In this document: positions 1-5,429 of the stretch, piece after piece
Numbering within the stretch: position 1 is the first letter of the stretch
How the letters are laid out: the number at the start of each line of letters is the position of its first letter
Assembly: GCA_028699365.1 (NCBI GenBank)
Contig: JAQVUQ010000178.1
Span: 1 to 6,036, forward strand
Reading direction: 5' to 3'
Source of the DNA: UBA5359 sp028699365 [NCBI: bacterium]
GTDB lineage: Bacteria > UBP13 > UBA5359
DNA length: 6,036 nt
The notes under the pieces: generated by a model
Database searches by the model: none
What the model was told of the DNA's origin: nothing
Seen by the model: the letters and a program-made list of their open reading frames with translations, nothing else
Made by a program: the position numbers and the translations under genes

Positions 1-437
1 CTGAACTCCGACACTACGTTGGTATGATCCCAGCCGGCGGGAGCGCCCTGTCGCAGGGGTGCACTGTAATAGACGAAGAAGCGCCCGTTGTTTCTGTAAT
101 CAGGGTGGAAGGCAAGACCAAGCAGACCTCGTTCGTCATAATTGGGGTTCAAAGGCACTATGCGGCTGGTGATGTTCAGAAAAGGCTGGTCAAGCAAGGT
201 GCCTCCGGGCGGAAGAATACGTATAGTTCCCACCTGGTCTGCGATGAAGAGTCTGCCGCTGCCGTCGTCGGCATGTGTCAGAACTACGGGAGCCGTCATT
301 CCCCCGGCTACCTGTTGCAGGCCCACATTTACGGTATCCGGAGTTGGTGCATGGCAACCCTGAAGTGATAAGAACAACAGCGGAACTGCAGCAAGCAACA
401 GCATGATCTTAACATGCTTATTAATTTGTCCAATCAT
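1..437 (-). CDS. PQQ-dependent sugar dehydrogenase family lipoprotein (GSDH fold), C-terminus cut off by the window edge
   Basis: The reverse strand is open from an ATG at 437-435 to the window edge, giving 145 residues with no stop. Residues 11-27 are a hydrophobic signal segment ending in a lipobox (SLQGC), with the lipidated Cys at about residue 28, so the protein is predicted to be exported and membrane-anchored. From residue 38 the sequence matches the start of the glucose/sorbosone dehydrogenase beta-propeller family: GSGRLFIADQVGTI (about 59-72), then DERGLLGLAFHPDY (101-114) and NNGRFFVYYSAPL. In this family the His of the LGLAFHPD motif (here His111) is the catalytic base in PQQ-dependent oxidation of sugars. 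The start is supported by AAAGGAG at 444-450 with a 6-nt spacer; Met12 is a less likely alternative. Most family members are several hundred residues, so the PQQ and calcium sites lie outside the window. Substrate cannot be predicted. The gene is divergent from the aminotransferase at 660. Confidence 0.85.
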   Translation of the reverse strand, partial: MIGQINKHVKIMLLLAAVPLLFLSLQGCHAPTPDTVNVGLQQVAGGMTAPVVLTHADDGSGRLFIADQVGTIRILPPGGTLLDQPFLNITSRIVPLNPNYDERGLLGLAFHPDYRNNGRFFVYYSAPLRQGAPAGWDHTNVVSEF

Positions 438-464
438 TTCAAACTCCTTTCTCGGTTTGTTCTC

Positions 465-477
465 TAATTGTCAATTA
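465..477. promoter_or_regulatory. 13-bp palindrome, possible operator of the sugar dehydrogenase gene
   Basis: TAATTG-T-CAATTA is a perfect 6-bp inverted repeat around one central base. It lies 15 bp upstream of the AAAGGAG ribosome binding site of the minus-strand dehydrogenase, in AT-rich DNA between divergent genes. On the minus strand it contains TTGACA, but no -10 hexamer lies at 16-18 bp, so it does not look like a -35 box for that gene. A minus-strand AATAAT (plus 474-479) overlaps it and could be a -10 element, but no convincing -35 accompanies it. A repressor or activator site is inferred from symmetry and position only. Confidence 0.3.
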
Positions 478-511
478 TTACCCAAATAGAGTCTGTCTAA
501 TCATCGCTAAA

Positions 512-540
512 TTGTAATCAAGAAGTATGTGTGCTAATCT
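512..540 (+). promoter_or_regulatory. Weak candidate promoter for the aminotransferase gene
   Basis: TTGTAA at 512-517 is followed after 17 bp by TAATCT at 535-540, which is preceded by TG at 532-533 in extended -10 position. The match to consensus is 4/6 for the -35 and only 3/6 for the -10. It would give a leader of about 110 nt carrying the repeat and hairpin just before the gene. It is the best sigma-70-like candidate I see on the plus strand of this intergenic region, but it is weak. Confidence 0.2.
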
Positions 541-612
541 ACCTCATGAGATCAGCCATTAAGAAATGAACAGGGAACCCGATAGGGCATGCATGGGATT
601 CCTGAGACCAAC

Positions 613-629
613 AACCAGCAACCAGCAAC
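613..629. repeat. Heptamer tandem repeat AACCAGC, 2.4 copies
   Basis: AACCAGC is repeated perfectly at 613-619 and 620-626, followed by a partial copy AAC. It lies 31 bp before the aminotransferase start and immediately before a GC-rich hairpin. Short tandem repeats like this in intergenic DNA often belong to dispersed families, which cannot be tested from one window. No protein-coding role is apparent. Confidence 0.6.
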
Positions 630-630
630 T

Positions 631-645
631 GCGCCCACAGGGCGC
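631..645 (+). promoter_or_regulatory. Small GC hairpin immediately before the aminotransferase ribosome binding site
   Basis: GCGCCC-ACA-GGGCGC is a perfect 6-bp stem with a 3-nt loop. It ends 1 nt before AAAGGAG (647-653), the ribosome binding site of the gene at 660. There is no U-tract after it, so it is not an intrinsic terminator. In the mRNA it would sit directly against the Shine-Dalgarno sequence and could affect ribosome access or mRNA 5' stability. That role is inferred from position alone. Confidence 0.4.
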
Positions 646-659
646 TAAAGGAGACGGAC

Positions 660-2075
660 ATGACCGATGATTTGCATAACCGATTGCAGGAATTGACGAC
701 GCTTGCGGAGGCTGTATCCCTGTCACGGGAAGCCAACATAGAGAACCACCGGCGCTATGTAAACCCGGAACTGGTGGCTATGATGGGACTGATAGGTTTT
801 GACAAGCGTTTTGTCAGGGCTGAGGGAACCGTTCTCTGGGACGAGGCCGGTGACGAATACCTGGATTTTCTGGGTGCATACGGCGCTTTGAACCTGGGCC
901 ACAATCATCCGGATATAGAGGCTGCAGTAGCCTCAGTCAGTAAATTGCCAAACCTGCTGCAGGCATCGCTAAATCCGCTGGCCGGTGCGCTGGCCCGCAA
1001 TCTGGCCCTTCTGACTCCGGGAGATCTTCAGTATTCCTTTTTCGGCAACAGCGGGGCAGAGGCGGTGGAGGGTGCCTTGAAACTGGCAAGGGCTGCCACC
1101 GGCAGAACCGGGATACTCTCCTGTCACGGTTCTTTTCATGGTAAGACCTTTGGAGCTTTATCGGTAACCGGGCGGGATAAATATCGCCGGCCGTTCGAAC
1201 CGCTGCTGCCCGGTGTCTCTTTCGTTCCCTATGGAGATATTTCAGCCTTGAAAGATGCCCTTGCCGGCGGAGATATCGCCGCCTTTATTGTGGAGCCCAT
1301 TCAGGGTGAAGGCGGTATCATTGTGGCGCCGGACGGCTATCTGCCTGAGGCCCGGAGGCTCTGTACGGCTGCCGGCACGGCCCTGATAATAGATGAAATT
1401 CAAACAGGGTGCGGCAGAACGGGCAAGCTGTTTGCCTGCGAGCACGAAGGAGTAGTTCCGGATATAATGTGCATATCCAAATCGTTTGGCGGCGGGTTAA
1501 TGCCGCTCTCCGCTTACATTGCGTCTGCAGAGATATGGAAGCAGGCTTACGGCGGCATGGAGAAGGCGACACTGCATACGTCTACTTTCGGCGGCAATAC
1601 ACGTGCTGCCGCGGCAGGCCTGGCAGCACTGGAGACTATCTGTCGAGATGATCTGCCCGGACAGGCGGCGGCCAAGGGCGATTATCTCCTGACAAAGCTG
1701 CATGAGCTTAAGGAATGTTTCCCGTTGATCAGGGATGTTAGAGGCAGAGGGCTTATGATAGGCATGGAGATAGAACGGCCCGGCGACGGTGTTCTTGACA
1801 GGCTCACCGGAGGAGCCGTCAGTCGCATGGCGGAAGAGTATGCCGGGGCCATGGTGGCCGGTGAACTGCTCAACAGGCATCGCATCGTTACCGCTTATAC
1901 GTTGAACAACCCGTCGGTTATACGTCTGGAACCGCCGCTGACTATATCTTACGAGCAGATAGACCGTTTACTGCAAGGGTTGGAGGATATTCTGTCCATG
2001 AATAAGGGGCTGGGCGGTATGGCACTCTCCAGTGCCAAAACAGCGCTGGGATCGTTACTGAGGCTTGGCAGGTAG
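660..2075 (+). CDS. Class III PLP-dependent aminotransferase, putrescine aminotransferase (PatA/YgjG)-like
   Basis: This 471-residue cytoplasmic enzyme belongs to the class III (ornithine/GABA) aminotransferase family. Visible motifs are GNSGAEAVEGALKLAR (129-144), which helps bind the PLP phosphate, SCHGSFHGKTFGALS (154-168), VEPIQGEGG (211-219), IIDEIQTGCGRTG (243-255) with Asp245 contacting the pyridine nitrogen, ISKSFGGG (272-279) with Lys274 as the Schiff-base lysine, and TSTFGGN (307-313). The Asp-to-Lys spacing of 29 and the C-terminal block TLNNPSVIRLEPPLTI (414-429) closely resemble E. coli YgjG, which transfers an amino group from putrescine to 2-oxoglutarate, giving 4-aminobutanal/1-pyrroline and glutamate. 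E. coli YgjG is about 459 aa. This protein is slightly longer, with a longer stretch around 371-400 and a tail after residue 445. The ATG is supported by AAAGGAG (647-653) with a 6-nt spacer. It stands alone on its strand and converges with the gene ending at 2082. An acetylornithine, GABA or other diamine substrate remains possible. Confidence 0.9.
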   Translation: MTDDLHNRLQELTTLAEAVSLSREANIENHRRYVNPELVAMMGLIGFDKRFVRAEGTVLWDEAGDEYLDFLGAYGALNLGHNHPDIEAAVASVSKLPNLLQASLNPLAGALARNLALLTPGDLQYSFFGNSGAEAVEGALKLARAATGRTGILSCHGSFHGKTFGALSVTGRDKYRRPFEPLLPGVSFVPYGDISALKDALAGGDIAAFIVEPIQGEGGIIVAPDGYLPEARRLCTAAGTALIIDEIQTGCGRTGKLFACEHEGVVPDIMCISKSFGGGLMPLSAYIASAEIWKQAYGGMEKATLHTSTFGGNTRAAAAGLAALETICRDDLPGQAAAKGDYLLTKLHELKECFPLIRDVRGRGLMIGMEIERPGDGVLDRLTGGAVSRMAEEYAGAMVAGELLNRHRIVTAYTLNNPSVIRLEPPLTISYEQIDRLLQGLEDILSMNKGLGGMALSSAKTALGSLLRLGR

Positions 2076-2081
2076 GCGCTT

Positions 2082-3374
2082 TTACTCTTCCAGCAGTATG
2101 CCGCCGGTGGGTGCTATAATGGAAGTGGGTTCCGAAGCGTCGATCTGCAACCATGAGTTACCGATAATAGCTATACGATAAGCTATTACCATGCTTCGTA
2201 TCAGGCCGATATTTCCCTGAAGATCCAACTCGGCATTGGGCAGGTAGAATGTGCCCTGAATGGACCAGTCAGCATTACTGGTTACGGTCATGGCGGTGTG
2301 GTTATCCCTTGCCTGGAAGATAGTTATGCCGGCGTAGGTGCCGGTTGTAGCTGGGGTGAGGTCTACATCGGTGTTTCCGGTGAACTCCAGTTCTCCTCCC
2401 TGGTTATAGATCAGGACGTTGCTGCCGTTAACATCGGCATTACCGCTGATCTCTATGCCGTTCCGGAAGATATAGGTGCCGGGATTGAAGAAGACGTCGG
2501 CATTGCCTCGAATCGTCAATCTCCCCGTATATATGCCCGGGTTCAATGTAACTGAACTATTGCCCTGAATTGTCTGGCCGGCGAAGGATGGCAGTCCGGT
2601 CGTGGAAGGCACCGGCAGTTGTATCAGCGGGTCAGGTGAAGGGACCTGCCCTGTCAACGGAGTGGGGGTCATATGGATATTACCCCAGGCGCGGTAATTT
2701 CCTACTATATACGTGCCAAGTGTCGAAAGCCTGACGTTACCGTTCAGCGACATGGCGTTGTCGGCAGTGGAATCGACTACCAGGCAACCGTTGGGAACGT
2801 TAAACTCTGCGTTGCCGGTAAGCTGAAATGAAGAACCGCCGTTGGGGTCCAGAACCACCATGCCTCTGGCCGACCCGTAACCCCCGCCGTTGCTGCCGGA
2901 AGCCTCGGCGCTGACAGCAAAAGTGCGTATGCCGATAACCGGCATAAAGAAGAGGCGGAGTTGCCTTACGGCTCTGGTCTTCATTAACTGTGATGGCGGT
3001 CGTTGATTGCCGGATATAGTATAGGGAGTGATAGCCTGAAACTGGTCATTGCCTATGGTGTAGTATGAGGCATTGGGATCGGCACCGACCGGGGTAACGA
3101 TAGCTTGAATCATGGGTGGATTGCTCGGAGAGACGTTTTGTGCGTAACATTGTGCCGCTGCCAGCTTGGCATCATAGCTTGAAGGCAACTCCTGGGAGCC
3201 GGCCAGAACTGCGGCATCCACCATATTCTGAAGGCGGTTGCGGGAGAGGTAGATATATCCTATATCCACTCCCATTCCGGCTGCAACCAACAGCACGACC
3301 ATCATGATGGCCACCATTACCATGGCCTGCGCTGAGCGATTTTCCGATTTTGAAGAACGCTTTTTTATGCTCAA
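2082..3374 (-). CDS. TadG-like (Tad-domain) surface protein, paralog B, with x-G-N repeat beta-rich domain
   Basis: This is a 430-residue protein. Residues 1-14 are basic, 18-36 form one membrane segment, and 37-62 (VDIGYIYLSRNRLQNMVDAAVLAGS) are the conserved start of the TadG-like Flp pilus-assembly domain, so the bulk is predicted outside the cytoplasmic membrane. Residues 60-160 closely match paralog A. From about 185 the protein becomes a ladder of x-G-N turns: TGNAEF (186), NGNVRL (211), WGNIHM (230), QGNSSV (270), RGNADV (289), SGNADV (310), TGNTDV (332), QGNIGL (386) and IGNSWL (404). Several are followed by NPG or a polar turn, as expected of a beta-solenoid; the fold is inferred. 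The C-terminus ends PTGGILLEE. The start is TTG at 3374-3372, with GGAGG (3386-3382) 7 nt upstream; an ATG at 3378-3376 is out of frame. It lies 46 bp after paralog A and is the last gene of the inferred operon. The substrate, partner and cargo are unknown. Confidence 0.85.
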   Translation of the reverse strand: MSIKKRSSKSENRSAQAMVMVAIMMVVLLVAAGMGVDIGYIYLSRNRLQNMVDAAVLAGSQELPSSYDAKLAAAQCYAQNVSPSNPPMIQAIVTPVGADPNASYYTIGNDQFQAITPYTISGNQRPPSQLMKTRAVRQLRLFFMPVIGIRTFAVSAEASGSNGGGYGSARGMVVLDPNGGSSFQLTGNAEFNVPNGCLVVDSTADNAMSLNGNVRLSTLGTYIVGNYRAWGNIHMTPTPLTGQVPSPDPLIQLPVPSTTGLPSFAGQTIQGNSSVTLNPGIYTGRLTIRGNADVFFNPGTYIFRNGIEISGNADVNGSNVLIYNQGGELEFTGNTDVDLTPATTGTYAGITIFQARDNHTAMTVTSNADWSIQGTFYLPNAELDLQGNIGLIRSMVIAYRIAIIGNSWLQIDASEPTSIIAPTGGILLEE

Positions 3375-3388
3375 GCATTTGCCTCCGG
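3371..3388 (-). promoter_or_regulatory. Ribosome binding site and TTG start region of TadG-like paralog B, duplicated
   Basis: Reading the minus strand, CCGGAGGCAAATGCTTGA contains GGAGG, then an ATG only 3 nt away, then TTG at a 7-nt spacing. The TTG opens the long TadG-like frame, and the ATG opens a different frame of 68 codons. The same 18 bases occur at 4752-4769 before paralog A. The GGAGG spacing and the two-gene conservation fix TTG as the start. Confidence 0.75.
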
Positions 3389-3420
3389 TTTACCCGCCAA
3401 TTAAGATGTGTGACAAGGAA

Positions 3421-4755
3421 TTACTCCTCAAGCGTAATTCCTCCTGTTGCTCCTCCGGTAGCGCCTGGTTCGACGGCATTAATATTCAGAGAACAACTGT
3501 TTCTGACATTTACTTTATTTGCGATGACCATATCCATAGTGTACTGGACATCGCCTGTAGCGCTCAACGTTGCTGATGGCAAATAGATGGTGCCGTGTTC
3601 AGACCATCCGGTGCTGTTGCGAATCAACATTTCGCTGGTGTTATTGCGTGCCTGAAAGACAAGCATACCTTCGTAGAGACCGGAGGTTGGCGGTGTCACG
3701 TAGAATCTGCTGTTACCGGAGCTGTCAAAGACTCCGCCGGCATTGTAGAACATAACCCCGCTACCGAACGCCTGAGCGCTGGCGGTGATCGTAATGCCGT
3801 TTTGCAGGATATAAACGCCTGGCGCAAAGGTCACTCTGCAGTCGCCCTGGAGTATGATTTTACCGGTGTAAACGCCGGGTTGCAGAGTAAGCTCATTTAT
3901 CCACCATGGAGGCGCTGAACTGGAGTAGGGGATAGTTATGCCTGAAAAGACAGGCAGACCTTGTGTGGATGGCGCCGTTAGATCGGCTAGCGGGTCAGAT
4001 AACGGCGGTTGATTTGTAAGAGGTGCCGGATCCAATACAACTGGTGCATTTTTATTCTTGGCCCATCCGCCGACAATATATGTCTGTCGGGTGTGAATTT
4101 CGGAAGAACCGTCTATATAAAGAGCCTGACTGTTATCGGACTGAATAATGGCGGAACCGTTGGGAACCCTGACCCTGGCGTTACCGGTAATCTGCAGTGC
4201 TCTGTATGCATCAGGATTAAGGACTATCAGCCCTCGTCCGGCACCGCCGCTGCCGGCACCCTTGCTGGATGAAGCCTCTGCACTGACAGTGAAAGTGCGT
4301 ATGTTGATAAGAGGCATGAAGAAGAGGTGAAGTTGCCTGCGAGCTTTGACCTTGATGATCTGGGAAGCCGGGCGTTGATTGCCGGGAATTGTATAAGGGG
4401 TGATAGCCTGGAATTCATCGCTGCCAATGGTGTAATATGAGGCGTTGGGATCAGCCCCTGCCGGAGGCGTGGCGAACTGCGGTATAGGTGGATTAGCAGG
4501 AGAGATGTTGCGTGCATAACACGCTGCGGATGCCTGCCTGGCATCGTAGCTTGACGGCAACCCCTGAGCCCCGGCCAGAGCCGCGGCATCCGTCATGTTC
4601 TGAAGACTGTTGCGGCTCAGATATATGTATCCCAGATCCACGCCCATTCCGGCGGCTATAACCAACACTATAACCGCTATTGCCACTATTACCATGGCCT
4701 GTCCTGAGAGCTTGGTTGATTTATTTGATTTTAAAGAACAACTTCCAATATTCAA
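3421..4755 (-). CDS. TadG-like (Tad-domain) surface protein, paralog A
   Basis: This 444-residue protein has the same architecture as the downstream paralog. Residues 1-17 are polar and basic, the SGQAM motif is at 17-21, a membrane helix spans about 21-39, and the TadG-like signature VDLGYIYLSRNSLQNMTDAAALAGAQ covers 39-64. Residues 65-165 are strongly similar to paralog B and include the single shared Cys (Cys79), ASYYTIG and FQAITPYTIPGNQRP. A Gly/Ser linker (about 163-174) leads to a beta-rich domain (175-430) with only remnants of the x-G-N ladder: TGNARV (190), QGDCRV (303), SGNSRF (346) and TGDVQY (400). It also has a proline-rich stretch (244-269) and PPWWIN at 282-287 absent from B. 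It ends ATGGITLEE. The start is TTG at 4755-4753, with GGAGG (4767-4763) 7 nt upstream. The gene begins 15 bp after the tadE stop, indicating cotranscription. TadG-like proteins assist Flp pilus assembly in known systems, but a role as a surface adhesin is equally open here. Confidence 0.85.
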   Translation of the reverse strand: MNIGSCSLKSNKSTKLSGQAMVIVAIAVIVLVIAAGMGVDLGYIYLSRNSLQNMTDAAALAGAQGLPSSYDARQASAACYARNISPANPPIPQFATPPAGADPNASYYTIGSDEFQAITPYTIPGNQRPASQIIKVKARRQLHLFFMPLINIRTFTVSAEASSSKGAGSGGAGRGLIVLNPDAYRALQITGNARVRVPNGSAIIQSDNSQALYIDGSSEIHTRQTYIVGGWAKNKNAPVVLDPAPLTNQPPLSDPLADLTAPSTQGLPVFSGITIPYSSSAPPWWINELTLQPGVYTGKIILQGDCRVTFAPGVYILQNGITITASAQAFGSGVMFYNAGGVFDSSGNSRFYVTPPTSGLYEGMLVFQARNNTSEMLIRNSTGWSEHGTIYLPSATLSATGDVQYTMDMVIANKVNVRNSCSLNINAVEPGATGGATGGITLEE

Positions 4756-4769
4756 GCATTTGCCTCCGG
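4752..4769 (-). promoter_or_regulatory. Ribosome binding site and TTG start region of TadG-like paralog A
   Basis: On the minus strand this is CCGGAGGCAAATGCTTGA, identical to 3371-3388 before paralog B. The GGAGG lies just inside the 15-bp gap after the tadE stop codon (4773-4771), so initiation could be coupled to termination of tadE. The out-of-frame ATG is 3 nt from GGAGG and TTG is 7 nt away, which favours TTG. Confidence 0.75.
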
Positions 4770-4770
4770 C

Positions 4771-5193
4771 TTATCCGCTCACCGGCTTTTCCATGCGCAT
4801 GATCGACTGAGCCTGTACTGGCATAGGATCCGGGACAAGCAAGTTCATCATTGGTACTATGAGATGCTCGTTATAGATCACGTGAACGGTCACGTCTGTG
4901 CCGGCCGTTCTTGAAGCTTCGTTTGAAGGGGTAATGGTTATCGTGATCTGATCTGCGTTGAGTGTTGACAGAGACTCCATGACTTTGGAGGTTATCTGCG
5001 CGTTAGTCTTGCCGACGACTGCGGCTCTTGCCCCAAGCCTGGTTCCGTTGACAACGGCTATATATGACTTTAAAAATAGTCCGAATTGTATTATGCCCAT
5101 AAGTAAAAGCAGCAGGACAGGAATGACCATAGCCAACTCGGTCATAGCCTGACCTTTACGATCGTTTTTCCCCCACCAATAAGCTGTCTTCAT
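4771..5193 (-). CDS. TadE-like pseudopilin
   Basis: This is a 140-residue protein with the TadE architecture. It has a short basic N-terminus (1-13), then GQAMTELAMVIPVLLLLLMG at 14-33, a pilin-like motif with Glu19 at position +5 after Gly14. A membrane helix runs to about residue 42, followed by a small exported domain with SYIAVVNGTRLGARAAVVG (43-61) and a beta-strand-rich tail. In characterised Tad systems TadE is a pseudopilin processed by the TadV peptidase and needed for Flp pilus assembly. The frame is open further upstream to 5358, but that stretch crosses the intergenic repeats and lacks a ribosome binding site, so I chose the ATG at 5193-5191. It has no good Shine-Dalgarno and sits 6 nt after a TATAAT, suggesting leaderless translation. 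It heads the unit with the two TadG-like genes. The tadA, tadB, tadC, secretin and flp genes are absent from the window. Confidence 0.85.
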   Translation of the reverse strand: MKTAYWWGKNDRKGQAMTELAMVIPVLLLLLMGIIQFGLFLKSYIAVVNGTRLGARAAVVGKTNAQITSKVMESLSTLNADQITITITPSNEASRTAGTDVTVHVIYNEHLIVPMMNLLVPDPMPVQAQSIMRMEKPVSG

Positions 5194-5227
5194 GAGCAAA
5201 TTATACCTTATGCAGGTCCTTTTGCAA
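5194..5227 (-). promoter_or_regulatory. Candidate promoter of the tadE-tadG-tadG unit, apparently leaderless
   Basis: On the minus strand TTGCAA (5227-5222, 4/6 to consensus) is followed after 16 bp by a perfect TATAAT (5205-5200). Only TTGCTC separates TATAAT from the tadE ATG at 5193, so a start point at the usual 6-7 nt would fall on or next to the A of the ATG. The only purine-rich SD-like string, TAAGG, is 12 nt from the ATG. Flanking symmetry includes GGTCC (plus 5215-5219) against GGACC (5235-5239), and CATTTG repeated 10 bp apart at 5229 and 5239, just upstream of the -35. These could bind a regulator. Confidence 0.5.
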
Positions 5228-5250
5228 GCATTTGGGACCATTTGCATGTT

Positions 5251-5349
5251 CAGGCACAAAGGCACAAAGCCTCTAGGGCCGTTTGAAAGCCAGGCACAGA
5301 GGCACACAACTGAAAGCAGGTATCCGGGGTCAGGCACAAAGGCACAAAG
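5251..5349. repeat. Three direct AGGCACAA-based repeats, exact 40-bp period
   Basis: Copies of a 19-bp unit, C-AGGCACAA-AGGCACAA-AG, begin at 5251, 5291 and 5331. Copies 1 and 3 are identical; copy 2 differs by AGGCACAG and AGGCACAC. Each unit is itself a 2.3-fold repeat of an octamer. The two 21-bp spacers differ from each other, although TGAAAGC (5284, 5311) and TATCCGGG (5321, 5362) recur. The array lies upstream of the tadE promoter candidate and downstream of aspartate kinase. It could be a dispersed intergenic repeat or a phased set of binding sites. Confidence 0.85.
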
Positions 5350-5429
5350 GTTTAGCATAGCTATCCGGGCCTTTCAGACCAGACCTGCATAGTCTACTTG
5401 AAGTTAATGCCTTACAAATGAACTTGAAC

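Noticed and set aside
24-368. Plus-strand open frame of 114 codons
   Set aside because: It is antisense to the sugar dehydrogenase frame, which has clear family motifs, a lipobox and a ribosome binding site. The plus-strand protein resembles nothing and has no ribosome binding site.
2042-2080. Terminator hairpin at the end of the aminotransferase (AGCGC pairing with GCGCT before TTTT)
   Set aside because: It has only 5 bp of pairing with a loop near 30 nt, which is too weak to call.
3172-3378. Separate small gene starting at the ATG 3378-3376 (68 codons), with a similar ATG before paralog A
   Set aside because: It overlaps the conserved TadG N-terminus in another frame. Its ATG is only 3 nt from GGAGG, and the paralog A equivalent does not preserve a comparable protein.
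4009-4330. Plus-strand open frames opposite TadG paralog A
   Set aside because: They are shadows of a strongly supported coding frame, with no ribosome binding sites or recognisable motifs.
5251-5349. CRISPR array, because of regular 40-bp spacing
   Set aside because: There are only three units, one of them degenerate. The repeat is itself an octamer tandem, spacers are 21 bp with shared words, and there are no cas genes in the window.
5194-5358. N-terminal extension of TadE by 55 residues
   Set aside because: The extra segment is a translation of the AGGCACAA repeat region, is cysteine-rich and unlike TadE N-termini, and lacks a ribosome binding site. The Met at 5193 gives the expected short basic leader.
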